A stretch of DNA of 64,000 nucleotides, from the NCBI RefSeq assembly GCF_019511345.1, contig NZ_JAEUAK010000006.1, positions 248,001 to 312,000 of the forward strand, given 5' to 3'. Position 1 is the stretch's first letter, and every line of letters starts with the position of its first letter. Of the stretch, positions 32,556-40,695 are shown piece by piece. The notes under the pieces are model-generated. The model was not told where the DNA came from and made no database searches. It saw only the letters and a list, made by a program, of their open reading frames with translations. The DNA is from Rhizobium mesosinicum (GTDB taxonomy: Bacteria > Pseudomonadota > Alphaproteobacteria > Rhizobiales > Rhizobiaceae). The translations under genes were made by a program, and so were the position numbers.

Positions 32556-33578
32556 CTAATTCACGATGCCGTCCGCGCGTGTTGGATCGGAACGCAATGT
32601 ATCGATTTCATAGATTGTGCGCATGACGGTGAGCCGCGCCGTGAGCGTCGTCAGCAGTGCGATGACGATCATCGTCGCGAAGATGCCGAGATAGCCGAGG
32701 ACGCCGACCGAAAAAGTACCGAAGAGGGCCGTTGCCTGATCGGTTTCCGGCGTGGCCAGTGTCTTGCTCTGCAAGAAGCCGGCGCCGGCGAAAAAGAGGG
32801 CGGCCAGTGCACTGCCGATCGCCGAACCCTTGAGGCTGATCTTCAGGAAATGCTTCTGGAATTCCGTTGCGACGAAGGAGCTCTCGGCACCGACGAAATG
32901 CAACACTTCGACGATGTGGCGGTTGCCCGAGAGCACGCCGCGCGTGGCAAAGACCACCGTCAGCACCATCGCGGCAAAAACAAGCAGCAGGATGCCGGTA
33001 CCGATCATGACCGTGGTGCGAGCCATCGCTACCAGCCGGTCGACCCAGGTGCGGTGATCGTCGAGGAAGGCTTGCGGAACGCTTTCCTTCAGGAGATCCC
33101 GCATTGCCGCAAAGTCGGGCGGATGGTTCTCGTCGATGGTGATGATCACCAGTCGCGGCACGGGGAGTTCCTTGATGTCGAGGCCGCTGCCGAGCCAGGG
33201 CTCCAGAAGGCGCGCGGTGGCGGCTTCATCGACGATCTGCCCACTCTTCGTGCCGACGAAGGTCAGCGCGATATCACGGGCCTGAACGAGAGTTTTTTCC
33301 ATATCCAGATTGTCGTCTGGCTTGATCTGAATGGTGATTTCGCGGGAGATCTGGCTTTCCCAGCTCGCTGCCGTCGAGCGAACCATGCTGACGCCCCCGA
33401 GCGTCAGGCAGGCGAGGAAGGCCATGATGGCGATGACGACCATCAGCGCATTGCCTTGAATGTTCGATGGCGGCAGGATCGGCGCCGTCGGGCGCACGCG
33501 CATCTCCGGGCGCTTGGGCTGCTGGGCAGGAGCAGCGGCGGGCACCTTTGCTCGGGTCCTGGTCGGCGTTTTAGTCAT
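32556..33578 (-). CDS. ftsX: Cell division protein FtsX (ABC transporter permease)
   Basis: A 340-aa membrane protein. A long Pro/Ala-rich cytoplasmic N-terminus, helix 1 at LMVVIAIMAFLACLTLGGV (about 45-63), a large periplasmic loop (about 70-180) as expected for activating peptidoglycan hydrolases, and three C-terminal helices (VMIGTGILLLVFAAMVLTVV, ALAALFFAGAGF, FATMIVIALLTTL). It pairs with FtsE, whose gene overlaps it by eight bases, to couple ATP hydrolysis to septal cell-wall cleavage. Sequence divergence from E. coli FtsX is normal in this group. Confidence 0.88.
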   Translation of the reverse strand: MTKTPTRTRAKVPAAAPAQQPKRPEMRVRPTAPILPPSNIQGNALMVVIAIMAFLACLTLGGVSMVRSTAASWESQISREITIQIKPDDNLDMEKTLVQARDIALTFVGTKSGQIVDEAATARLLEPWLGSGLDIKELPVPRLVIITIDENHPPDFAAMRDLLKESVPQAFLDDHRTWVDRLVAMARTTVMIGTGILLLVFAAMVLTVVFATRGVLSGNRHIVEVLHFVGAESSFVATEFQKHFLKISLKGSAIGSALAALFFAGAGFLQSKTLATPETDQATALFGTFSVGVLGYLGIFATMIVIALLTTLTARLTVMRTIYEIDTLRSDPTRADGIVN

Positions 33579-34230
33579 AAATATCGAGATGCCCTTCCGA
33601 GAGGATCATGCGGCGGGCTTCTACCTGGTCCATCAGCGAGAGATCGTGAGTGGCGATCACCACGGCGGTGCCCAGACGATTGAGTTCCATGAAAAGGTTC
33701 AGCAGGCGCTTGGCCATAGGTGGATCGACATTGCCGGTCGGCTCGTCGGCAAGCAGCACTTCCGGTCGATCCATCAATGCGCGGGCGATTGCAGCGCGCT
33801 GCTTCTCGCCACCTGAGAGCACGGGCGGCAGCACGTTGATGCGTTCGCCAAGACCGACCCATTTCAAAAGTTCCAGCACGTCAGTCTTGTAGGTACTTTC
33901 ATCCTTGCCGCGCACGCGAAGCGGCAGGGCCACATTTTCATAGGTCGTCAGATGGTCGAGGAGACGAAAATCCTGAAAGACAAGGCCGACGCGGCGGCGC
34001 AGCAGCGGCAGTTCAGGACGCGGGATTTCGGAGATGTCGCGTCCGAACATGCGGATCAGGCCGCGGGTCGGCTGCAGTGACATGAAAAGCAGGCGCAGAA
34101 GCGTCGTCTTCCCGGCGCCGGAGGGGCCAGTTAGAAACTGAAACGACTTTTTCGGGATGTCGAAGGTCAGGTCGCGGAGGATTTCCGGACCCATGCCATA
34201 TCGCAAACCGACATTCTCGAAGTGGATCAA
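33571..34230 (-). CDS. ftsE: Cell division ATP-binding protein FtsE
   Basis: A 219-aa ABC ATPase. Walker A GPSGAGKTT (35-43), Q-loop FQDFRLL (85-91), signature LSGGE (138-142), Walker B LLADEP (159-164) and switch histidine in IATHD. The first gene of ftsE-ftsX-ydcF-plsC; its last bases overlap ftsX by eight. With FtsX it recruits amidase activity at the septum. Upstream it shares a divergent region with a membrane protein gene and candidate CtrA boxes. Confidence 0.94.
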   Translation of the reverse strand: MIHFENVGLRYGMGPEILRDLTFDIPKKSFQFLTGPSGAGKTTLLRLLFMSLQPTRGLIRMFGRDISEIPRPELPLLRRRVGLVFQDFRLLDHLTTYENVALPLRVRGKDESTYKTDVLELLKWVGLGERINVLPPVLSGGEKQRAAIARALMDRPEVLLADEPTGNVDPPMAKRLLNLFMELNRLGTAVVIATHDLSLMDQVEARRMILSEGHLDIYD

Positions 34231-34269
34231 CGGGCAGCTCAGTCTTTCGTGGTTTCACCGCATGACTTG

Positions 34270-34353
34270 TTAACCAACACCGTTAACAGCCGGTAAATTT
34301 TGCCGGAAAGACGCCCGTTTGATGGCGATCTTTGCGAAGCATTAACCATTTAA
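34270..34353. promoter_or_regulatory. TTAA-rich box cluster between ftsE and a divergent gene (possible CtrA sites)
   Basis: TTAA (34270-34273) and TTAA (34283-34286) are nine bases apart, and TTAACCATTTAA occupies 34342-34353. The CtrA full site is TTAA-N7-TTAA and TTAACCAT is its common half site. The spacing of the first pair is off by two bases, so only the TTAACCAT box (34342-34349) is a reasonable candidate. Confidence 0.35.
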
Positions 34354-34435
34354 ATTTACGACTGGGCTGGATTCGTTTCAATGCCAAGATTGTCTCAGGC
34401 AGTGAAACCATGTGGACATCCGAGAGGCCGCCACC

Positions 34436-35098
34436 ATGGAAGCATCCTCCTTCAGACGACAGGCCGCCGGCCGGGCCTATGATTTTCTGCCGCCGGAGCC
34501 CGGTATCCGCCAACCCCGCCGCATGTCGCGCAGGGATGACGTTGCCGATGCCGAATTCATTGTCGTCGGCAAGGCGCGGTCACAAGGTGCATCTGTCAGT
34601 GCCCGTGATGCGACCCATAACGACAATCGCCGTCGCGTCCCGTCAAAGGCTCGGCCTCCGGTCTTGCTTGCCACCGCTGCCGCAGTCGTGCGCGGTATGG
34701 AGGTCTGGCTGCAACGGGCGTCGCTACGGGGCTTTGCGGCACTGGTGATCTCGCTCTTCGTACTGGTCTTCGGGCTTGCCGGCGGATTTTCCGGTCTTTC
34801 GAACAGCGGAGCGTCGCCTGCTGCTGCGCTCCACTTCTCACATGTGACGATTACCCCGCGCGACGCCAATGGCATGCGCATCCTGCTGATCAATGGCATC
34901 ATCGAGAACGCAAGCGGCGTGACACAACAGGTCAAGCCGATCCGTGCCGACCTCGTCGCAGACGAGCGGCTGACTGCCAGCGTCGTCATCGAGCCGCCGA
35001 CGGACGCCATCTATGCCGGGCAGAGCCGGGGTTTTTCCACCCGCGTGCAGCATGCCGGCGGCAAGCTGCCGGAGGTTCGGCTTTCCTTCATGCCGTGA
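34436..35098 (+). CDS. Membrane protein of unknown function, DUF3426-like C-terminus
   Basis: A 220-aa protein. The N-terminal 95 residues are basic, polar and probably cytoplasmic. One membrane helix (FAALVISLFVLVFGLAGGF, about 102-120) follows. The C-terminal domain (HFSHVTITPRDANGMRILLI, GIIENASGVTQQVKPIRADL) has the pattern of DUF3426-type beta domains, in which G-x-I-x-N precedes a Pro/Ile strand. I prefer ATG 34436; GTG at 34412 in frame is possible. There is no N-terminal zinc ribbon as in other DUF3426 proteins. It diverges from ftsE and precedes hpt on the same strand. Confidence 0.68.
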   Translation: MEASSFRRQAAGRAYDFLPPEPGIRQPRRMSRRDDVADAEFIVVGKARSQGASVSARDATHNDNRRRVPSKARPPVLLATAAAVVRGMEVWLQRASLRGFAALVISLFVLVFGLAGGFSGLSNSGASPAAALHFSHVTITPRDANGMRILLINGIIENASGVTQQVKPIRADLVADERLTASVVIEPPTDAIYAGQSRGFSTRVQHAGGKLPEVRLSFMP

Positions 35099-35208
35099 TC
35101 GCCGGCAGGCGCTTTTAGGCTGATCGATAGGAAAACCTCTCCTTGCGGGGTGTGTCGCCGAAATTAATGTGCTAACGGCTTACCCTTCATTTTATGGAGC
35201 AAGCCTTT

Positions 35209-35751
35209 ATGCCTGTCGTGCGCGGAAAAAACATCGAGCCGCTCTTCACCGCCGAGCAGATCGCCGAGCGCAATCACTCCATGGCGCAGGAGATCGCCGC
35301 CGGTCCGACGAAGGACCTCCTGGTTATCGCTATACTCAAGGGTTCTTTCATTTTCGCAGCCGATCTGCTGCGCGCCCTGCACGATACCGGCCTTGCTCCC
35401 GAAGTAGAATTCATCACGCTCTCGAGCTATGGCACCGGTACGGTGTCGCAGGGGGTGCGTATCGTCAAGGATATCGACAGTGACGTGAAGGATCGTGACG
35501 TTCTGCTGATCGACGATATACTTGAATCCGGCCGCACGCTGCTGTTCGCCAAGGAACTGCTCTATGAGCGTGGGGCGCGCAACGTCACCATCGCCGTACT
35601 GCTCGACAAGAGTGTGAAGCGCAAGGAAAAGCTGGAAGCTGATTATGTCGGTTTCGAGTGCCCTGACTATTTCGTCGTCGGTTACGGCATGGATGTCGCC
35701 TATGCGTTCCGCGAGCTGCCCTTCGTCGGCGTGGTTACCGGCGACGCGTAA
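35209..35751 (+). CDS. hpt: Hypoxanthine phosphoribosyltransferase
   Basis: Purine salvage: joins hypoxanthine or guanine to PRPP. The 180-aa product has the PRPP-binding loop VLLIDDILESGRT, LAILKGSF-like N-terminal strand (IAILKGSFIFAADLLRAL), SSYGTGT and PDYFVVGYGMDVAYAFRELPFV. Start ATG 35209 (MPVVRGKN) lies nine bases after GGAG; an in-frame ATG at 35194 would place that GGAG inside the gene. 118 bp separate it from cpdR. Confidence 0.92.
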   Translation: MPVVRGKNIEPLFTAEQIAERNHSMAQEIAAGPTKDLLVIAILKGSFIFAADLLRALHDTGLAPEVEFITLSSYGTGTVSQGVRIVKDIDSDVKDRDVLLIDDILESGRTLLFAKELLYERGARNVTIAVLLDKSVKRKEKLEADYVGFECPDYFVVGYGMDVAYAFRELPFVGVVTGDA

Positions 35752-35774
35752 GCGTCCTCCTTCAAGACGGCTTG

Positions 35775-35782
35775 TTAACCAT
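35775..35782 (+). promoter_or_regulatory. Candidate CtrA half site upstream of cpdR
   Basis: TTAACCAT, the half-site consensus of the cell-cycle regulator CtrA, lies 88 bases before the cpdR ATG. In Caulobacter cpdR is reported to be CtrA-controlled. A full TTAA-N7-TTAA is not present, so this is a weak motif match supported by context. Confidence 0.4.
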
Positions 35783-35869
35783 TCCGTCGATCGGCCTGAT
35801 ATGTTTACCGATCGCTAGGGAACCGCATGCGATCTCCGTCGCGGGGCATGACGACGGAGCAATGCACAG

Positions 35870-36229
35870 ATGGCAAAAATTCTGATCACGGAAGACGAAG
35901 ATTCCCTTCGTATTTTCGTAGCCCGGGCACTACGCCTTGACGGTCATGAGACCGATGAAGCCGCCGATGGGGCGGAAGGGCTGGAAAAGCTGAAGGGCGG
36001 CAGCTACGATCTGCTGCTCTCCGATATTCGCATGCCGGTCATGGACGGCATCGAACTTGCGCATCAGGCCAAGGACGCCTTTCCCGCGCTGAAAATCCTG
36101 CTGATGACGGGCTACGCCGAGCAGCGCGAACGGGCCGACGATCTCGCCGAAAAGATCATTGATGTCGTGCCGAAGCCGTTCGCCCTGCCTGACATCCGCA
36201 AGGCCGTAGCGCGGGCTCTGGTGGCTTAA
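35870..36229 (+). CDS. cpdR: Response regulator CpdR
   Basis: A 119-aa single-domain receiver: acidic pocket TEDED (7-11), phosphoacceptor Asp52 in LLLSDIRMP, Thr80 in LLMTGY, and Lys102 in PKPF. The sequence (AKILITEDEDSLRIFVARAL, GHETDEAADGAEGLEKL) is that of CpdR, whose unphosphorylated form localises ClpXP to the pole and controls degradation of CtrA and other cell-cycle proteins in alphaproteobacteria, downstream of the CckA-ChpT phosphorelay. It stands alone. A candidate CtrA half site precedes it. Confidence 0.9.
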   Translation: MAKILITEDEDSLRIFVARALRLDGHETDEAADGAEGLEKLKGGSYDLLLSDIRMPVMDGIELAHQAKDAFPALKILLMTGYAEQRERADDLAEKIIDVVPKPFALPDIRKAVARALVA

Positions 36230-36286
36230 CATTTTGTGGCGTGGGCGTGCTTTAAGGCACGCCAACAGCTCCCACATCTTCAAGCA

Positions 36287-38920
36287 TCACTGAATATCCA
36301 GCAGACGCTCGAGATATTGCCGTTCGATTGCCTGAGTCGGATTGTTGCCCAGCTTTTCTCGAATAGCGTCGAGAATCTCTCGGGCACGCTGAACATCGAT
36401 CTCGTCGGGTATCTTCACATCGTTGTTCATATCCGGCCCGAGATCGGTCTGGCGGGGGCGGCCGAGCGGATCGCGTCCGTTCTGGTTGCCTTGGCCGAGC
36501 TGGCCGTTCGGACCCTGCTGTCCTTGTTGACCTTGCTGCGCCTGCATCATCTGGCTCATCATGTCGCGGGCGCCTTGCCGCAGGGCTTCAAGCGCCCGTC
36601 CCTGACCTTCCACGGCGCTGCTGCCGTTGCCTTGGCCGAGGTCACGGCCGGCGCCTTCCATTTCGCGCTGCGCCTGACCGAAGCCTTCGCCCGGCTTCAT
36701 ACCCATATCGCCAAGGCCCTTCTGCAGTTCCTGCAACTGCTTGCCAAGCGCATCCTGCTGGGTACGGAGTTGTTTTAACGCTTCGCGCAGTTGCTCGGCC
36801 GTCATCTGGTCGCCGGGCTGCTGGCCCTGCTGCTGCTGTTGACCCTGCTGCTGTTGCTGCTGGCCCTCTTCGCCGGGCATCATGTCGTCCATGTCTGGAT
36901 CGCCGCGCTGCATGCGGTCGCGTAACCGCTGGTCGAGGCGGAAGGTCTCATCCATCAGCTTCTGCTGGTCGCGCAGGATCTGACCGAGTTTATTCATCTG
37001 CTGGGTCAGCTGGCTGTTTTCCTGCTGCTGGCCGCGCTGCGGGCGCGCCGTCTGCAGGTTGTTCATCAGACGCTGCAGATCGGAGAGCATCTGCTGGGCG
37101 GCATCGCGATTGCCGGAGCGTGCCAGATTTTCAATCTGGTCCATCATGCGCTGCAAATCCTGCTGGCGCAGGAAATTCTGGGCATTCTGGTTCGGCTGCA
37201 TCGGCATATTCTGCAGGCGCTGGGCGAGCTCGCTCATATAGTCCTGCATCGCTTTCCGAAGCTCGTCCATCAGCTTCTTGATTTCGGCGTCTGGCGCATT
37301 GCGGTTCAGCGCATCGGCAAGGTTCTGCTGGGCGTCGCGCAGCCGCCGTTCGGCAAGCGAAAGATCGCCTTCCTCGATTCCAAGCGCGATGTCCCAGAGA
37401 TATTGAGCCGTATCCTTGAGCTGCTCATCACCCTTGGCAAGCTTCATGCGGGTCAGTGCGGACTCGATCAGCAGGTAATGGGTGGTGTTCGGGATCGTCT
37501 CCTCGGGCCGGATCGTCAGGGCTTCGTTGAGGGCGATCGCCTCGGGCATCTTGCGGATATCGAGAGCGAAGGTCTGGCGCTCTTCGGCGACGGCGGCAGC
37601 CAGCGGTTCGCTGAACGGACGCGACGGCATGATCATCTCATAGGGCGGGCTGCGGCCGGTCTGCCCGGCGGCATCCTTGGCGACGAGGGTGATGCGCACG
37701 CGTTTGCCGGCGAGCGGGTGTTCGGTCAGGTTCTTGCTGGTCAAGCCCTTGCCGTCACGTGCATTGCGGCGGGGAATTTCCAGCCGGAATTCCGGCAGCG
37801 GAAAGAGCGGTGTTGCCGAAGGATCGGATTCGACCGGCCCGATCTCGGCACGGGCTTCCTGCACGCCGTAATCGTCCTTCACCGTAAAGCCGATTTCCAG
37901 CGCGCCGTTGACGGTGCGGCGCGGCATGCCGTCGAAGCCGATTTCCGGCGCCTTGTCGGGCAGCACGTCGAAATTCCAGGTGCGGCCGTTTGCCTGCAGC
38001 GCGCCATTTTCCTCGAGCTTCATGACGTGCGTCTGCGCCATCAACTGAGGTGCAACTGGCGTGCCTGACGCCTGTTCGGTATCGGCATTTGTGGCCGGCT
38101 GCTGCGGCCGCGTGTCTTCCTGGACAGCGATTTCCTGGCTTTCGCCATCGGCCTTTCTGAACAGCACCTTCTCGGTCGATTGGCCGCCACTGACGCGCAC
38201 CGTCAGGCTGGAAAACTGCGGAACACTGATCGGCGCCTGTTCACTGCCGTCAGTCGTCAGATAGATCGGTGCGCGGCCGGTATAGGAAGGCGGGGTCACC
38301 CATGCATCGATACGCACGGCCGGATTGCTTGTTACGTGCGCGGGTGCAGGCTGGAATGCGTCGGCGACGGAGCCGCCGTTGATCGACAGTGAATAACCGA
38401 ATGCGGTGACGACCAGCAGCGCCGGAATGGCACGCAACGCAAAGCGGTCGTGTCGGGCGATATCGGGTCGCGGCAGGCCGGCGTCCAATGTCGCGATCTT
38501 CCGCGCCATGCGCGTCTGGTGTTCACGCCACAGGGTACGGGAGAACGGTGTATCGAAGGCGGGTTCATCCTCCTGCACCATGACTGGCTGATGCGGCAGG
38601 CCGTTACGTTCTTCCAGCATGCGGTCGGCATCGACAATCCGCGGCCAGCGAAGATTGCGGAACGGCAGCAGAGAAACAAGGAAGCCGGCAGCAAAGGCGA
38701 TCAGAAGGAGGACCCGCAGCCAGTCCGGCAGGATGCGGAAGAAGCCGAACCAGGAGACCGAGAGATAAATCGCGATGACGGAAAGAGCGGGCACCAGCGA
38801 CGGAAGGACCTGCTCGGCGAAAAGCACGAGCCGGGCCAGGAAACGTTTTGCCGCCACCAGCCGCGCAAGAGAGGGTTGAAGCGCGAATGCGCCTTTCTTC
38901 TGCCTTGCGGGGCTTGTCAT
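36287..38920 (-). CDS. TIGR02302 (DUF4175) family membrane protein
   Basis: An 877-aa protein. Start ATG 38920 (MTSPARQK) follows GGAG; the open frame to 39010 is not needed. Two N-terminal helices (about 35-80), then a long region with TWRVLP-like segments (RTWNFDVLPDKAPEIGFDG) and tandem domains, a helical segment (560-640, ALTRMKLAKGDEQLKDTAQY), and a Gln/Gly/Met-rich low-complexity zone (about 660-830, runs of Q) with coiled-coil heptads (LREALKQLRTQQDALGKQLQ). The family is widespread in Rhizobiales downstream of lysA; its role is unknown, though an envelope one is likely. Last gene of argH-lptM-lysA. Confidence 0.85.
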   Translation of the reverse strand: MTSPARQKKGAFALQPSLARLVAAKRFLARLVLFAEQVLPSLVPALSVIAIYLSVSWFGFFRILPDWLRVLLLIAFAAGFLVSLLPFRNLRWPRIVDADRMLEERNGLPHQPVMVQEDEPAFDTPFSRTLWREHQTRMARKIATLDAGLPRPDIARHDRFALRAIPALLVVTAFGYSLSINGGSVADAFQPAPAHVTSNPAVRIDAWVTPPSYTGRAPIYLTTDGSEQAPISVPQFSSLTVRVSGGQSTEKVLFRKADGESQEIAVQEDTRPQQPATNADTEQASGTPVAPQLMAQTHVMKLEENGALQANGRTWNFDVLPDKAPEIGFDGMPRRTVNGALEIGFTVKDDYGVQEARAEIGPVESDPSATPLFPLPEFRLEIPRRNARDGKGLTSKNLTEHPLAGKRVRITLVAKDAAGQTGRSPPYEMIMPSRPFSEPLAAAVAEERQTFALDIRKMPEAIALNEALTIRPEETIPNTTHYLLIESALTRMKLAKGDEQLKDTAQYLWDIALGIEEGDLSLAERRLRDAQQNLADALNRNAPDAEIKKLMDELRKAMQDYMSELAQRLQNMPMQPNQNAQNFLRQQDLQRMMDQIENLARSGNRDAAQQMLSDLQRLMNNLQTARPQRGQQQENSQLTQQMNKLGQILRDQQKLMDETFRLDQRLRDRMQRGDPDMDDMMPGEEGQQQQQQGQQQQQGQQPGDQMTAEQLREALKQLRTQQDALGKQLQELQKGLGDMGMKPGEGFGQAQREMEGAGRDLGQGNGSSAVEGQGRALEALRQGARDMMSQMMQAQQGQQGQQGPNGQLGQGNQNGRDPLGRPRQTDLGPDMNNDVKIPDEIDVQRAREILDAIREKLGNNPTQAIERQYLERLLDIQ

Positions 38921-39088
38921 CAATCCGGTCTCCGCGATCTGGTGTTCAGGGAACAGAGGGCGCTTCCGGCGATTGCTGGGCAATACGCTCACGAAAGAAA
39001 AGGATAACACTCTTTGTGGCGAAGGCGAGGGCGAGCATCCGTCAATACCGGTATTTCGCGTGTGGTCGCCAAAAAGTGATTGCGGCTT

Positions 39089-40357
39089 TTAGTCCAGCCA
39101 AGCTGGAACGGAATCGAGACCGATCAGCTCCGAATAGGTCCGGCGGGGGCGAACCACATGGAATTCATCACCCTTGACCAGGACTTCGGGCACCAGAAGG
39201 CGGCTGTTATAGGTGCCTGCCTGAACTGCGCCATAGGCGCCGGCCGTGCCGACGGCGAGGAGATCGCCCGGCTTTGGGGCCGCCATTTCCCGGTCGAGCG
39301 CGAGGTAATCGCCGGTTTCGCAGACGGGGCCGACGACATCGGCACGAATGCGCGGCGCGTTGGCGGCCGAAATCACCACGGGACGGATCTCATGATAGGC
39401 TTCATAGAGTGTCGGGCGGATAAGGTCGTTCATCGCGCCGTCGACGATCACGAAAGTCTTCTCGCCGCCATCCTTTATGTAGATGACTTCTGTCACAAGG
39501 ATACCGGCATTGCCGACGATCAGGCGGCCGGGCTCAGTAACGATCTTGCAGTTCAGAGCGCGAAGCTGGTTCTTGACGATTGCGGCATAGGCATCCGGCA
39601 AGGGCGGCGGGTTGTTATCGTCCCTATAGGGAATGCCGAGACCGCCGCCGATATCGACGTGGTGGATATTGTGGCCATCGGCGCGCAGCGTGTTGACCAG
39701 ATCGTGCAATAGCTTGAAGGCATCATCGAAGGGCTGCAGCTCAGTGATCTGGCTGCCGATATGCATGTCGATGCCGGTTACTTCGATGCCGGGCAGGTTT
39801 GCTGCGCGGGCATAGATGGCCCGGGCGCGCTCCCAGGAGATGCCGAACTTGTTTTCCTTCTTGCCTGTCGAAATCTTCGCATGGGTGCGGGCATCGACAT
39901 CGGGATTGATGCGGAAGGAAACGGGCGCCTTCTTACCGGCGCGCACGGCACGTTGGTTCAGCACTTCGAGTTCCGGTTCGGATTCGACGTTGAAGCAGTA
40001 GATGCCGGCTTCCAGCGCGTAATCCATCTCATTCGGCGTCTTGCCGACGCCGGAGAACATGATGCGATCGGCGGGAATTCCGGCCGCAAGCGCACGGCGC
40101 AGCTCGCCTTCGGAAACCACATCGATGCCGGCGCCGAGCCGGCCGAGCGTCTTCAGTACGGCCTGGTTCGAATTGGCCTTCATCGCATAGCAGACCATGG
40201 AATCGACATCGCCGAAAGCCTCGGAGAAAACCCGGTAATGGCGCTCGAGCGTTGCTGTCGAGTAGACATAGAAGGGCGTACCGACCGCTTTGGCGATCTC
40301 GGGAACGGGAACGTTCTCGGCGTAGAGAATGCCGTCGCGGTGCTGGAAATGGTTCAC
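39089..40357 (-). CDS. lysA: Diaminopimelate decarboxylase
   Basis: Makes lysine from meso-diaminopimelate with PLP. The 422-aa product has Lys60 (CYAMKANSN), the TIM-barrel signatures (RINPDVDARTHAKISTG), HIGSQI, VDIGGGLGIPY, EPGRLIVGNAGIL, and CETGDYLA for the substrate arginine and cysteine near the C-terminus. Complete. lptM ends 12 bases upstream and the TIGR02302 gene starts 168 bases downstream on the same strand. Confidence 0.96.
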   Translation of the reverse strand: MNHFQHRDGILYAENVPVPEIAKAVGTPFYVYSTATLERHYRVFSEAFGDVDSMVCYAMKANSNQAVLKTLGRLGAGIDVVSEGELRRALAAGIPADRIMFSGVGKTPNEMDYALEAGIYCFNVESEPELEVLNQRAVRAGKKAPVSFRINPDVDARTHAKISTGKKENKFGISWERARAIYARAANLPGIEVTGIDMHIGSQITELQPFDDAFKLLHDLVNTLRADGHNIHHVDIGGGLGIPYRDDNNPPPLPDAYAAIVKNQLRALNCKIVTEPGRLIVGNAGILVTEVIYIKDGGEKTFVIVDGAMNDLIRPTLYEAYHEIRPVVISAANAPRIRADVVGPVCETGDYLALDREMAAPKPGDLLAVGTAGAYGAVQAGTYNSRLLVPEVLVKGDEFHVVRPRRTYSELIGLDSVPAWLD

Positions 40358-40369
40358 GGGAGTCGGGCC

Positions 40370-40564
40370 TTAAAGAAGGGGATCGAGGAGGAAAGGCTTG
40401 TCGACGGTACCGGGCTGTTTCGTCGGCTTGGAGATATCGCCGCCCTTCGAGGCGTTCGCGCTCGGCGGATCGAGGTCACCTTTGCGGCCGCATCCGGCAA
40501 CGGCAAGGCCGATGACGGCAAAAACCACCGTAAGGCGGATGAAATGCGGCAAGCTCGTCTGCAT
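40370..40564 (-). CDS. lptM: LptM-like small lipoprotein
   Basis: A 64-aa lipoprotein. The signal ends in the lipobox LAVAGC (Cys25), followed by GRKGDLDPPS, the short acidic/Pro motif typical of LptM (YifL), which helps LptD assemble with LptE in the outer membrane. Start ATG 40564 has GAGG ten bases upstream; an ATG at 40576 is also in frame. In many alphaproteobacteria this gene sits between argH and lysA, as here. Confidence 0.82.
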   Translation of the reverse strand: MQTSLPHFIRLTVVFAVIGLAVAGCGRKGDLDPPSANASKGGDISKPTKQPGTVDKPFLLDPLL

Positions 40565-40652
40565 GGATATCCTCATATCGGGCACTGGCTGGCATCTTCA
40601 TAGCGAAGTTTATCAGCCTTGTGCACCCTGATTGTTGAAGCTTCGTGCTGCA

Positions 40653-40695
40653 CGCATTCCCGGACGAACCGTTTTCCGCTCCGCCGGGAAATGCG
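40653..40695 (-). other. Hairpin immediately after argH
   Basis: CCGGGAAATGCG (40684-40695) pairs with CGCATT-CCCGG (40653-40663) leaving a single bulge and a 20-base loop. It begins at the argH stop codon. There is no T-run, so it may be an mRNA-stabilising or partly terminating stem between argH and lptM. Confidence 0.4.

Noticed and set aside
36830..36870. Triplet repeat of CTG/TTG in DNA (poly-Gln codons) as a repeat element
   Set aside because: It is simple coding low complexity within the TIGR02302 protein, not an independent DNA repeat.
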